Below are positions 1 through 13,114 of a DNA stretch of 64,000 bases, one piece after another. How positions within the stretch are numbered: position 1 is the stretch's first letter; each line of letters opens with the position of its first letter. The notes beneath the pieces are model-generated. The model was given only the letters and a program-made list of their open reading frames with translations, searched no databases and had not been told where the DNA came from. The translations under genes were made by a program, and so were the position numbers. Origin of the DNA: Prinsepia uniflora. Its lineage: Eukaryota > Streptophyta > Magnoliopsida > Rosales > Rosaceae. The stretch spans positions 46,228,332-46,292,331 of the forward strand of contig CM064873.1 in assembly GCA_032719365.1 (NCBI GenBank), given 5' to 3'.

Positions 1-600
1 GCATGCTGTTAAACTTTGGCCTTTATTGAAATATATTTTCTCCCCACACAACAAAAGAGAAAAAAAAATTATTTTGTTCTTGACATGCTGGATTTTTTAG
101 AAATTTTTTCTTTTTCTTTTTTAAACTAATCCCTTTTCCAGCAGTTTGTCATGCAGTATATTGATGTGCAACATCTTTTTATAGGCGAAGACTCTTAGAC
201 CAAATGGAAACTTGTCTTGATTGAAGCATGAAACCGAAACTATATCTAGACAGAAGAGTGGCAATGATTGATGGCTAATCACTTGATTGGGACAATTTTA
301 AGTTATTAATCTTTTCTTTTGGATAGCCTTGCCGTCATAAAATATCGCAAGCATGGTAGACAATAAAGAGGATCTCAAATAGGTTTACTGTAAAAAAAAA
401 ATAATCATGATTACTGGCCTAGCATGGCAGGTATACAAGAGGATTCCTGAATTTCAACAATTTCATGTAAATCTCATCCTGATTGTAAGAGGCAAAGAAA
501 AGTGGTCTACCTCTAGTAGGAGTAAAGAACTATAAACTGCTTTTGTGATTTAGATATTGTTTCAATGTTGGTGTAAAGAAGCTTAAGTTGTGCATTTCAG
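1..600 (+). other. AT-rich sequence 5' of the first visible NTH1 exon
   Basis: No exon could be recognised. The stretch ends in a pyrimidine-rich tract and a cag acceptor at 598-600 directly before the first NTH1 exon, so it is most simply an intron of NTH1. The N-terminal exons, which in the family carry the plastid/nuclear targeting region, would lie outside the window. Confidence 0.5.
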
Positions 601-3206
601 CTGACACAGGTAAACCACCTGCTAACTGGGAAAAAGTCCTTGAAGGGATTCGAAAAATGAGGTCTTCTGAAGCTGCACCAGTAGACACTATGGGTTGTGA
701 GAAAGCTGGAAGTGCTCTTCCTCCTAAGGTATAATCCTTTTCACTTTGGTTAATGAAAATTCAAATGAAAATGTGTTGGGTACAATTTTGGTCGAGTTTG
801 AATTCTCTTTCTTCGTCATGGTTATTTATTGGCTTCATCTAAAGCTACTGATACAGTAATACCTTGATAACCATGTCCCGAAGATCTAGGAAAGCGAAGA
901 ACTATAAATCTACTCTTGTCAACTGCTACGTGTTATTATTTTAAACTTCTGTTACATGATAAAATGCCTTCTGAAATATTTCATATTACTGATTATAAGA
1001 TGCCTTTATTCTATGTCATGCTGCGGAAAACAAAATAAAATTAGGAAAGAAGATTTGCTGTATTGATCTCTTCTCTCTTGTCAAGCCAAACAAAGGATCA
1101 TGTTAATCATGGTATGTTTCTATACTTTGTATTTTGACGCTCGAGCTCATGCAATTTTAGACTCATGATCATTGGCAATAAACTTTTGGAATCAATTTGT
1201 GCTATCCAGAAATTCATGTTGTTAAGCTTGAATGTTGCTCTATTTATTTTCACTCAACACCCAATAACCCACTCACAGATACTTAAGCTAACCTGTTAGT
1301 AATAAAAGAAACAGAGTTCTCTTCTGGAGCCTTGGAAAAAACTAATTAGAAAGTGAAGCTCCAGAAAAACTTCGGAACTTTGGTTAGAATTGGACGGTAA
1401 ATATGGTGGATGCAGAGGTGTTGCATTCTTCCTAAAAGGAATCTATTAAATAATAGAAAATTTTCTTGTTGAAACTTTTCCTTTAAATTTTCTTGTTGAA
1501 ACTTTTCCTCTAAATTTTCATGTTGAAACTTTTCCTTTAAATTGTCACTCTTACACCACAAAGTTGGCTGATGTCTACTGGATCTACCAAGCATATGCCC
1601 AGATTTTAAATGGTAGTGTTTTTGATAACATATCAGTTTCAAAGTTTGGATGTTACTCATCTTCTGCTCAATAAAGTCTTCTCAGTTGTTACTATGTATC
1701 TTGCGTAGGGTTTATTTATTTTTACCATTTCATTGGTCTTTCTGGAGTGCAGGGGCAATTCAGCGTTTACTTCAAAATAGTCTGCTCTCTGCTGATTCCC
1801 TTGACAGAGCTGATGAAGCAACCATTAAAAGCTTGATATACCCGGTATGTTCTTTTCAGTCACCCCATAAGCAAATGGTGTAGAAACCTTCTTGCCAGAA
1901 ATGATTCAAAATTTGTGGTAAACCTAAATAATTACTACTTATGCAAAGTTATGTTTTGTACTTGATCAAGAAAAGAAAGAGTTAAGTTTGTGGTTCGTTC
2001 AATTTTCTTAACTAGTTTATGAAATTTCCATAATTTGTTTTTCTTAAATTCTTATGTAGGTTGGATTTTATACAAGAAAGGCTAGCAACTTAAAGAAAAT
2101 TGCAAAAATATGTCTCACAAAGTATGATGGAGATATACCCAGCTCCATTAGACGAGTTACTCTCACTTCCAGGAATAGGTCCTAAGATGGCTCATTTGGT
2201 AGGTCTAGTTTCCACAGTATAATTAGCCTTTCATCTTAGGTTCTTTAATTTGTTGATGTGTGGTGCGTAGGTTATGAATGTTGCATGGAACAATGTTCAA
2301 GGGATTTGTGTAGACACTCATGTACACCGTATTTCTAATCGGCTTGGATGGGTTTCACAGCCTGGGAAAAAACGGGTACTCAACCTTATCCTTTCTTATA
2401 AGTAAAGATATTCCAAAGCTTTGTAAATTGTTTTGAGTTTACTGATATATCAACTCTGATAGCATTGCATCGCTGGATAATATTTACTCTCTATTCTAGA
2501 AAACTTCAAATCCTGAGCAAACAAGAGAGGCATTGCAATTGTGGCTTCCGAAGGAAGAATGGGACCCCATAAACCCTCTATTGGTATGCACAGATGAATA
2601 ATCTACTACCAATGATATGTTTAAACAAATTTATACAATTTACTTGTCGACAAAAACAATAACGGAAAGGACATTCCACTTGATACCTTAACCATGTTGA
2701 CACATACGGACACATGCTTGTACTCATAATAGATATATGCTGTCTGTCTATTTGTGGATGTGCGAACATGTGTTGCATTAGGTGAACTAGTGGAATATTA
2801 AGGTCCGTCTTCTTTAATATGCTTTAATAATTTATCTGAAGATTAAGTTTCATACCCCAATTATCCCTTACTGTAGAGCACACCCTCTGCTAATAATTTC
2901 ACTTTGTCTATTGATTGGAATTCTTTTATATGGAAATTGGATTGAAATGCTCCATCTCTATCTCTGCAATTGAGCTGAATGCTGGCTTTTTTTCTTTCTT
3001 TTCTTTCTATAATCTTGTGATTCGTAGTTTTTTGTGCTATAATCGGTACAATTGAACAGGTAGGATTTGGACAGACAGTTTGCACTCCCCTTAGACCGCT
3101 TTGTGGCATGTGCAGTGTGAACGAGTTATGCCCATCTGCATTCAAAGAGACCTCAAGTCCGTCATCTAAGTTAAGCAAGTCGGGTTCAAGCAAGGAGAGA
3201 CTTTGA
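601..3206 (+). CDS. NTH1: Endonuclease III homologue (bifunctional DNA glycosylase/AP lyase), 3' part of the gene
   Basis: Base-excision repair enzyme that removes oxidised pyrimidines and nicks abasic sites; plant members act in plastids and/or nucleus. Seven exons with GT-AG introns are visible: 601-728, 1045-1111, 1753-1844, 2060-2198, 2271-2375, 2500-2583, 3060-3206 (stop TGA). Exon 1 reads NWEKVLEGIRKM; exon 2 has LLSSQTKD; exon 4 holds the helix-hairpin-helix LPGIGPKMAHL; exon 5 has the catalytic-Asp segment VDTHVHR; exon 7 has the [4Fe-4S] ligands in C-X6-C-X2-C-X5-C spacing. Exon 4 is 139 nt where the frame needs 138: an extra base near 2147, after the Ser-Ser codons, shifts the frame just before the HhH motif, while downstream exons stay perfectly phased with each other. 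The gene is either frameshifted in this genome or carries an assembly error. It converges with FTA downstream. The 5' end is outside the window. Confidence 0.9.
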
Positions 3207-3901
3207 CAAATTGATTCTCGGAGTGGAATCAGTTCTACATTTGCCTCTGTATTTTATACATCTCTCAATCCCCAAGAATCCTGTGGATTTCTTAGAATGC
3301 CAAGCTAAAGTTTTGTATCTCTCCACCCATCGCAGGTAAGTTATGCAATTGCGATGTAGGTGAATGATTAGTTCTTGTGTAACTCTGTTGAAGGGGAATG
3401 CAAATTGAGGGAGGGTGCCAGTTAGAAGAAGTCTTTAAATTGCGGCCAACTTTTGGTCCATTGTAATTCAACAACAAATTCAGAAGATCAAATCTCATTC
3501 ATTTCCATTTTATATTTGGAAGATCATATTTGACGAGTAATTATGGCAGTCACAAGTAAGATGATAATTTTTTTTCCTTTTGAGGCTGTTTTAATAGAAC
3601 AATTAGAGTAACTTGGAACTTAATAGACTAGTTTTTTTTTTTAGTTCTGCCGAGATAGATCAACTGCAGTCCAAGTTTAAGATGCAGATGCTGAACAGAT
3701 GATATTTAATGCACAAAGACTCAATTCAATGGCAGAAACATCAAGTACAAGAATTTGCTATTATCATAATCACTAAATCTCATATTGCATTCTGGTGTTC
3801 AAAGGGTTTCTACTGTTACAATATAATTATCTACTTAAAACAGACATGAGATTGCGCTCAACTTCACCTATAATCTTTAAGTATATGCCGGAAAAGTAAG
3901 G
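3207..3901. other. Convergent 3' region between NTH1 and FTA
   Basis: AT-rich spacer that should hold the 3' UTRs and polyadenylation regions of the two convergent genes. No further exon, repeat or RNA gene was recognised. Confidence 0.5.
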
Positions 3902-6785
3902 TCATTCAGTTATCACTCTCTTAGCATCCTGGCGAACCGTTCTCTTACGCCACTTCCAATAGTTTGCTCTTATTGGATCAACCTTTTCTAGGAGAGAGCA
4001 AATGATTTTAGGTAAGTCGGATTCTGCTTCTTCCGAGTCTGGACTTCTTATAGCATCCAAAACGGCATCTTTGAACTCTTGGCTTGCTTGGAAACCATGG
4101 CAGATGAGATCCAAAAGTGTGCTTACAGCAAAGATACAGTCATTTTTTGTGCTTAAAATCTCCAAGCATACCGAAGAAATTCGAGGATTGTTCACCCAAG
4201 AATGACTGTCATTTTGGTAAAGCCCTCGAACATATCTCCATGAACTTTCGTTCTCAGGGTGGGCCACGATGGTCTTCAGAGTATTAGAGACTTCAGACTC
4301 TCTCATAGCCTTTAGGCCTCCCAGGAACGGAAATCTTGTAAGGACAAAATATCTCTGTTAAAGAGAAACATATGCACGTCAGGAAAGAAAAACATACAAA
4401 CAGACGTAACAAAGATGAGTCTAGCAGTAAACAATTACTAGGGGTGAGTGAACCAGTAAATATTTATTGTTACAAATTTAAAAGCAGTTAACGATAGTCA
4501 AATTGTTGCGATATCATTGGAATCAGAGATTAATTAAAATTGGTGAGCATGATCCAGTTATAATAGGATCTAACAACTAATGACGGGGTTTTTACATGAT
4601 TCTCAACCGAAGATTTTGAATAGTTTACTTTTATAAGAAAACTCATAGGGAGAAAATTCCAGTTCGAAAATGCATAATAATTGTGTTTTTTAGTTACACT
4701 AATGATTGTATTGACCAGAAGCTCTTTTTAAGAAAGAAAAAGAAAAATAGAATTAGAAGGCTCTATAGATTATATGCTTCAATGCTGCTGTGCCTCCTAA
4801 TGAAGAAACATCCAATGCGTTTCAATCATCAAATATTCAAAGTGTATTGGTAATCCTAATGCTCCAAATTCTAGGCATGGCTGTAGCTTTTTATTTTATT
4901 TTAATTTTTTTGTTTTTCCCCTGTGATTACATGTTAAGGTACTTAGGGCTAAAATGGCAGGTAAAGGATATCTAAGGTCTTTGCATGCCTGATTCCAAGC
5001 AGAATTGTTAAAAACGTCTTCATCCAGAGCTCTTGACAATAGCCAAATTCATTCTCCCAACCTCCAAGTTCCTGTAGAACCCACTGCATGAGAAACAAAA
5101 ATAAATGAAAAATAAAACCCCATTTGTAAAACCACAATTCCAAGAATAAACTAAGAGCAAATGGTGCTCAAAGTCCTTTTCCATTAACAAAATACAAATA
5201 AAAGGAAGATCCTACTCTCATGCATTTAGCACACAGGAGTCGAAGGAAGAAACAAACCTGCCTATGAGACCAAGCATTATAGTGTTTAGCATCATTGAAG
5301 AGTACCCTCTTGGTGAACTCAAGTTCCCGGCTTGTAGAATTAGTTCCCAATTTCTCAGCAACCCACCGCCTATGATGCCTACAAGTATCTATCATAAGAT
5401 TAATGGAGTACTACAAGGGTAATATTCGATGATAGATTAACTTCATGACTTGAGTACCTATACAAATTACAAACAAGGAAAATAAAAATAAAAATAAAAA
5501 AACTAAATAGTTACTAATGGAGAAAAAAATTACACTGACATCAGAATACTGATAACTGAGGTTATGAAATTCTTCCACTCCTACGCAGCATAAAACCCAA
5601 ATTCCTTAGAAGTTACAATTTAAATTCCTACATTAATGCAAAGAAGGCTCTTTTCATGAATGCATATTTGAAAGAAACTTCCCTAAAGACCAATATCTCC
5701 AATGCCCATTTAAACTTGAAACAGAAGCATAGTTAAACAGAACTCGTAGTCTTGAATCCATACACACACAAGAACACATACTGGAGATAAAACAATTATC
5801 TAACAAAACATAAGCAAAAATTTCATAATGAACATGAGTTTTCAAAGGCCAAAATACACAGAAAGACTCAGCTCACCATAATTGATAATTTTTGGAGTTA
5901 GCCGCCGCAAAATTTCAGTGAAATCAAGTTCATTCTGTAAATCAGAATTAAGAGCCTCCAGTGTTAAGCGCCTAAAATGCCATACCTACAAGGAAGACGA
6001 AAAGAATTTGAAAGCTGCACTAGGAATTTTGTCCGTATTTCAAGACTACCCAACAACAACCGATAAAAAGTAAAACATTGCAAGCAAGAATTTTCTTTTT
6101 CCAGTGTCCAGATTTTCTCATCAACCAAACAAAAAAAAGAAAAAAAGCTTCAAAGTATATCAAAGGAAAGACGCTACTAAACTTATGGAAATTTGAATTA
6201 TGATCTCCGAGGCTTTAAGCAACTCCTGCTGGATGACAAAATACTAAAAGCCAATAAATACCTTCCTTTCCTTAGATATTTTCTCGGCAACTAAACAAAG
6301 AAAAAAAAAAGGCGAAAACCTTCCAAGGAAATAAATAAGAAAAGGAAAATTCCCAATAAGTACTGCAAGAAAGCCTCTCAAGTAAGTAATAAAAAAACTA
6401 ACTTTATAAATCTCAGAATTCATAAAACCTCAGATTCCCAGATTTTCTCAGCAACCAAACAGAGAAACCCTCTTGGCCCAGCCCCAAGAAATCACAAAAA
6501 AATTGGAAGCCAGAAAAGGGAAAGAGATCGGGAATCAGATTAGAAACTCACAGTGTAGTTTCCTGAGTTCAATTCGATGGCTTCGGTAGTGAGGTGAAGA
6601 GCGCGGGGGGATCGCTCATCAGCTTTGTAAAGCGCTCGGAAGTAGTCCATGGTCTCTATGAACTGTTCCTTGTAGGCTATTGGAACGACCGGGTTCGGAC
6701 CGTCGTCTTGCTCGAGCGGAGTGACGTCGGACCACTCGGGCCTATCCTTTAATGGGGTTCACTGTTGTTCTTCGTCCGAGTCCAT
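3902..6785 (-). CDS. FTA: Protein farnesyltransferase / geranylgeranyltransferase type I alpha subunit
   Basis: Shared alpha subunit of the CaaX prenyltransferases, cytosolic. Five exons on the - strand: 6785-6552, 5985-5877, 5378-5258, 5083-4989, 4354-3902 (stop). Prenyltransferase alpha repeats are clear: NYTVWHFRR (across exons 1/2), NYQLWHHRRW (2/3), HYNAWSHRQW (3/4), NNSAWNQRYF (4/5) and ESSWRYVRGL (5). Exon 1 has the plant-typical RPEWSDVTPLEQDDGPNPV. Length, about 336 codons, fits the family. Lesions: an in-frame TGA at codon 9 of exon 1; exon 2 is one base short (109 not 110 nt, near the Ile-Leu-Ala stretch); exon 4 is one base short (95 not 96 nt, after QEL). The donor after exon 4 is GC, not GT. 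The next in-frame Met after the TGA (ETMDYFRAL) would lose the conserved N-terminus. Real decay or uncorrected assembly errors are both possible; all splice acceptors and phases are kept. Confidence 0.9.
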
Positions 6786-7739
6786 CTTGGAGCTTCTTCC
6801 TTGGGGTGGGGAAGAGAGAGAAACGGAGAGCTATAGAGATGCAAGAAGAGTGGTATCTGTAGGTTGTGCGGTGTGTCCGTATGATGATATCTAAATTCAG
6901 TTAAAATTTTAATAATTTGATATTATTTAGATTTTCTAATAAAAATTAAAATCATTTGGATTCAAACTGTTACATAGATCGTTACATCGATCTAAATTAT
7001 TACCAATGATTCAGTTTAAATCGAAACTGTTTAAAATCGTTAAGAAAAAAAATAAGAATATAGAAAAATAAGGATAAAAAAAAATTAATACTCAATACGT
7101 AAAATTTTATATATTGAGTTTGCTAAGTATTGAATTGTAAATATTATTATTATACTAAGATTTATCAAACAAACAAACTATTTAATGATATTTTATTATA
7201 CCCTTATATAAGTATACATATACTTATAAAGGTATATATATGTATCCTTTTATTTTTATTATTTTTACTTTGTATTAATAATAGATTTAAAAATTAATAT
7301 ATTCTTTAACAGTCAAGTTTGGATTTAACGGATTTTCAAAATAAAAATCCAAATCCAAACCGTTACTAATGAAACAGTTTGGATTCTCAAACCATTTGAC
7401 TTTTATCCGATCAAACTTAAACCGTTGGATAAATAACGGTTTGAAACAGATCGATTAGCGATTTTAACGGATTCGTGCCCATCCTTAAGTACGTGTCGAG
7501 TTTCTTGCTTTCTAATATTGGATGCTCTTTTATATAACCCGGCTCACAACTAAAAAGGAGAAGCTGTTAATTTCCCTCTTTTATATAGGATTTTTGTTAA
7601 CCCAATCACGATGTGGATATCGTCTACTAATTTCCTATTTTACACATGGCTGGGAATCATCATTTTTTTGTTTTTTTTAACTACAATATCTGTTAATTTC
7701 CCTATTTTAAATATGATTTGAAGTCCCCCATACCCCATT
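6786..7739. other. FTA upstream region and AT-rich intergenic sequence
   Basis: 6,786-6,890 should be the FTA 5' UTR/promoter. From about 6,890 to 7,490 the sequence is very AT-rich with recurring aaccgttt/aaacggtt words and ends in cgtgcccatcc, which resembles the right end of small non-autonomous hAT elements; no matching left end was secured. Two near-copies of ctgttaatttccct lie at about 7,565 and 7,690. No coding exon seen. Confidence 0.35.
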
Positions 7740-9387
7740 TAGGACTGTTAATCAGTTTATCGGTTCGATTTTTTTACCGGAATTGAAACCAAATCGATTG
7801 GGGAACCAGTTTTAGTTCGATCTGGGTCTCAGCCGCAATTCCATTGTAAATTGAAAACCAACTGAATTGGGTCGATTCGGTTCATGATTAGTTTAATTAG
7901 TATTTCGACTGGATCGAATGAGGGAGAAATTGAGGGAGAGAGCGACTGAGGGAAATGCGATTGAGTGAACCCTTCGACTAGATTTGAGGCTAAGGGTGCA
8001 AGGCAATTGAGGCATCATCAATGACAAAAGAGAAGATCGATCTTTGAGATGCGAAGTGCGAACATCGAAGATTGATGTAACGGCCCGAATCAAGAGGAAA
8101 AGTAAAGTTGGGGAAAAAATAGATAAAAAGACGATTTTACCCTTGTTCAGTCAAAGAGTTGACTTTTGATAGGGATGTCTTTTGTGAATTCCGAGAAGAC
8201 ATTTGTGAACAACTCAGGATCTTGGGTTTGTAGACAGGCGGGACTCTAAAATCGAAGATCAAATGAGTACATTACGATTCTAGAAAGAATAGGGGCATTT
8301 TGGTAATTTTAGTTCAAAGGGCATTTTGGCACTTTCATACTAAGAGATAAGGTGTGAAAGTGACACCTGTGCTTATCATCTGCCTTCTCTTATCCCGTGT
8401 TTTTTTTTGGGAGTATGTGCAAGGCGATATGGGTGTGTGTATATATATTTATATGTATTTGTTGTGTCTTGGAGATAGTTTAGTGAAGGAAAAACCCATC
8501 AAATTCGATAGAGTTTACATTGAGAGAGAAGAAGGCACAATTGAGTGCAAAAGAGAGAGAGAGAGGATGAGAGCAGAGTGAGATTCTGGGAATTTTGGAT
8601 TTTGGGGAAAAATGAGATTGGACCCGAGTTTTAATTGGGTTTTGAGAAATTGTACTTCAATTGCTCGAATTGAGATTGTAAGTCTCTTCCTTGAAACATT
8701 TCAGGTACGAACATTGACAAATTGAAGGGAATCACTCAGCGGATGTACCCAGAACAAGTTCGAAACTGGAACCGAGATGATGGTTAGAAACTCAGGGTCA
8801 AGGTATGTCTGATCCTCAAATTAGATTGAGGATTGTGTTAGGAGTTAATGACGAGTAGGTCTGTGTAATTGATTGGGAAAAAGGATGAAAAATTGGACAT
8901 AATTGAAAACAGATAGCAAACCGAGTCGGGACCCGTGTTAAAGACTCGACACAGGGAATGGGATGATGAATAGTGGTTGTGTGTTGGGGCGCGTGCCACG
9001 TCATCTAGAAAACGACCAACATGAAAGTTCATCCTTTCGATGTTACGAATCCAATGATATGATTTTCGAGGCAATCGGACATCGTCTCAGGGTAATTTTG
9101 ACTGTATGAAAGTTTATGTATCATTTTTAATTCGTTTAAAAATCTAAAAAAATTATGGGATTAAAGTATGACCTTATTGAAATGCTTAGTGACCTTAAGA
9201 CATGATTTGTGGCAAGAATTGATGTTCTCAAATTTTACGGAACGATGTGGAAGTGAATTCGATTGTATACGGTACGTGTGAGTGGACATTTATTTTATTT
9301 AAAATATCGTGCATTCATATTTATGTCTTTTAAATGTTTTACTATGTGTTTTGGTGATATTTGAGTGATTGAGAATTTTGCACGATT

Positions 9388-11899
9388 TGTAACGACCCAG
9401 ATATTTGAAAAAGGAAAATTTGAAAAATTTGAAGGAAATGACGATTTTGCCCTTGGTTATAAGGGCCGAAAGTTGACTTTTTGATCGGAACCTTGTTTGG
9501 ACTTTCCGGAATGATCGTTGGATAGGTCTCGGGACGCTGAATTCGTAGACATGCGGCATGCGTCAATCAGAGGTCGGGTGAAAAAGTTACGGACCTGGAA
9601 TTGTGAGGGGTACTTTGGTAATTATTGGTGCATGGGTAAAATGGTAATTTCGGCTGATCTAATTAGTGAATCAGCATTTAAGTGATTCATTCAGTCCAGA
9701 AAGTGACATCTGTCACTTGAATTAGATGGATGGGTGGCTTGTTTGTGATGTCGTGGATGAATGCCTAATAAAGACAACAAATAGCTGCCCATTTCTTGTT
9801 TAAATTTGATCTAATCAATTGATGGATGAGGCGATAAAGATAAAGCCTGAGACGGTAGGACAATTCCAGAGAGAAAACGAGTGAGAAAGTGAGGAAATTG
9901 AGGAAAATAGGTCCCTAAACCCGAAGACCTAAACCCGTGGAAGCTTTAACCTTCCAAAATTCGAAATTGAAGAATGAGACTGTAACGATTCAAATTGAGA
10001 TTCAAGTGATTCTTCTGGGATCCATTGGAATGTTTTCAGCTCAAATTTGAGATGAATTAACACAAGAATGAGCAAGAACATGATTGGTGACGGTTCTGGA
10101 ATTCCATGGCTGAGTTGAATAATTAAAGGTAAAATGAACTCAAATTGAACTTGAATTCATGTTTAGAATGAATATATGATGCTTCATGTGCAATCAATTT
10201 AAGGAAACGGCTTGAAATTGGGGGGAACCCGATTAAGAACCCATCGGGGTATTCACTTCGAGTCGAGTAATTTGAGGACCCATTTCGTGAAATTGAGCAT
10301 ACAGATCCCTAATTAGGATTAAATAGATGAAAACCAGTGAAAGAAATGATGAAATTGGGGTCGAATTGACTGCGAAGGGATCAGGTTGCACCGCGGGTTG
10401 CAGACCCGTTTACCAGGCATCCTGGTTGGGACGATGAACAGTAGTGGTACTGTTCATCGGGGCGTGAGTCCACGCGCAGCCAATGTAATCGGCTCGTGAG
10501 GGCGCGTGGTTGACTTTCTGGGGAAGTGTTCAACATACTTTTTCATGTAATCGATGTAACGAACATTTTGGCGTTGGTTTCGATTCAATCAGACACCGTC
10601 TCGATAAGGTTTCGAGGGATCGAAGGTTTATGTTATGTTTTAAATTAATATTTAATTCTCGAAAAATTATGGGGAATTGATATGATGTAAATTGAGTTGT
10701 TAGTGACCTTGAATAATGATTTTGGACAGGACTTGGGATTCTTGGCAAGTGTCAGAAATTACGGAAAGGCGTGCAGCTTGGAATCGGGCGATTTGGACGG
10801 TGTGTGAGTGGACGTTTGTTTTATAAACTATTATGCATTCATAGTTAAATGTTTTACATGATTGATTGCATGATTTGAATTGCAATGATGCCCTGATGAT
10901 GTGGCATGATTATTTGTGATTTAATGATTATTTTAATCGGTCTTTGGGGCACATTTTACGAGAAATGTGCGAATGATGTTTTGGGCTAGGCCTGGAGTCA
11001 AAAAGGTTTTGAAAAGGATATTTTGACATAATTGGTGAGTCGATGACGATTTCTGGATTATTTTAATGTTTTCAAATGTGATATTACGGATTTACGTGTA
11101 AATGGCATTTGGGCTTGAGACCCTGTCGGGAATGCTTTTGACTTGGTTTGAAGTCATGGATATGATTGGTATGTGTTCTGGTATGGATTGTGTTTGTGAT
11201 TGTGGATACTGGATCATGTTCTGGATGGTGCGAGTGCAGTTCCTAGACGTGACTCGAATGTTGCGTGAGTGCAGTTCCCGAGTATGTGGTACGTTTAGAT
11301 GGTGCGTGTACAGTTCCCAGACATGACTGAGATGACTCAGATGGTGCCTGAGTGCAGTTCCCGAGGTTGGCCTACGCGTAGTGCGGATGTGACAATGTGA
11401 TGGTTTGTGCACGTGTGAATAGTGCGGATTGATTGATTGATTGATTGTGCACTTGTGAGTGGTGATGTTTGATGTTGATTGTGATTACGTTCCGGTATTG
11501 AGTACGGGTTTCTGGTCTGTGTGGCCAGGTGATTATGTTTTCATATGTTTGGCTTGAGAGCCGGGATTTGTTATTGTTTTTGTGATTTGGCTAGAAAGTC
11601 GGTGATTGTTTTACCCCATGCGTGCATGGTTTGATAAATTGGAGGGTAAATGAGATATTTTGAAATGTGTTTTTAAATTATATTATTTTGTCCACTCACA
11701 CCTTTTCTATTTTTGATGACCCTCCACGCCGTGATACGATGTTCGGGGCTGATCGAGAGGTGGAGGCATGAACGGAAATCAGTGCAGTTATCCCTTATCT
11801 GACAGGTACTGAAGGGTATTTTCGGGACTTTAGTTGACTTATCAGATGGGAGCAGGACCGAGCACGGTTATCAAAGTCCAGTTGGGACTGGTCCTGTCA
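9388..11899 (+). mobile_element. Solo LTR B inserted in solo LTR A
   Basis: 2,512-bp LTR beginning TGTAACGACCCAG and ending GGTCCTGTCA, flanked by perfect 5-bp duplications CGATT (9,383-9,387 and 11,900-11,904). No internal region, so it is a solo LTR left by LTR-LTR recombination. It contains TGTGAGTGGAC (10,803-10,813) and the inverse GTCCACTCACA (11,690-11,700). No coding capacity. Confidence 0.85.
11224..11370 (+). repeat. Degenerate tandem repeat in solo LTR B
   Basis: The phrase gtgcAGTTCCCGAG or close variants (agttcctagac, agttcccagac) recurs about four times with about 50-bp spacing, each after a ggtgcgtg/gttgcgtg word. It occupies the position where the younger LTRs carry their hairpin array. 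Confidence 0.6.
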
Positions 11900-12416
11900 C
11901 GATTTTTCTTTGATTTTTATAATTTATTAGTATTTTATTGCAGGTTTCACGAGATTTTCTGTAAGTTACGTTTTTGGATTTCGATTCGATTGTGGTTTTG
12001 AATTGAGTATGGTTTGTTATATGAAATATTGGAATATTGGATTTTGGTGGTTTGGGTATGATTTCTAGATGGTTTTTCGGAGATTATACAATAGCACATT
12101 TTATAAGCTTTTAGTATATGTGTTCTCGAGTTTTGTTTTAATTGTGAATTTGAGTAAAGTGTGATTAACAAATGATTTCTCGATATTTGTGATGGAAATG
12201 ATTAAGGTGTGGGATTGTTTTGTTCATTGAATGATTTTCATGAAAAAGGTTGTTTTACACATTTTACGAGGCACCGTGTATAGTTTGGTTTTGGGCTTAG
12301 GCCCGAGTTTTGGAAATGAGATTCTAGTTATGGAATTGATGTGTGATTCCTTGGTATTAGTGCATTACGATGTGATTTGTGTATGTGTGTAAATAACCCT
12401 CCTCGCGATGCCTGTT

Positions 12417-12745
12417 GACTGGTTTGGTAGTCTCAAAGGTCGAGCGGGGCTCCGATTCCTGAGAATGTGTTGTTATGACTCAGATGTCAAGTGGAGCTCC
12501 AGTTCCCAAGTGAGTCTGTGGTGTGGCTATTAGTAGTGCAGTTGATGTGATGACTGCTGTTGTGCATCAATGACGTGTTGGATATGGATTGATTTTTTGT
12601 TATTGTTATGAGGATTCATGATGTGTGATGTGTGTTACAGTTATGCCTATTGGTTGGTTAGTCTCAAACGTCGAGCCAAACTCCATTCCTGAGACGGACG
12701 CGACTCAGACATCTAGCTGGGCTCCTTTCCTGAGTGGCGTGCTTA
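12417..12745 (+). repeat. Degenerate two-unit repeat in solo LTR A
   Basis: Two units about 230 bp apart share ggttNgtagtctcaaa-cgtcgag, a ggctccNattcctgaga block, then a gactcagac/atct-aagctggagctcc block. This is probably an older version of the repeated middle segment seen in the other LTRs. Confidence 0.5.
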
Positions 12746-13114
12746 TCAATAGTGCAATGGTTATGATGTTTGTGTGCATGGGTTATGGATGATTGTCAGG
12801 GCCCACCCCTAATCCCCCAGGATTAGGGACTAAACCCTGCTCCCGTCTGACTTACGTATGACACGAAGGCTAAACGGACGTCCAACCTTCGTGTGACACG
12901 TAAGTCGGACAAGGGATTTCCGAACCGAACGTCTCAATATCTTCCAACTTTCTAGAGTGCACAGAGTCTACTGTGGAGCGTGCGTGTGATGTGTCCGTCT
13001 CCCTCATTCAACAGCCCGTGCCGCAACTGTAACGACCCGTCCCGAATTCCGGGATTAGATTAGTGACTAATCTTGATTAGTGAGGTTGAACGGTGGTTAG
13101 TAGGGCGGAATCGG

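Noticed and set aside
1346..1660. 104-codon frame on the - strand with repeated Glu-Lys-Phe-Gln units
   Set aside because: Lies inside an NTH1 intron and arises from a short tandem repeat (ttttcctttaaattttcttgttgaaac); no sign of a gene.
2861..3193. 110-codon frame on the - strand
   Set aside because: Complement of the last NTH1 exon, whose Fe-S cysteine motif is on the + strand.
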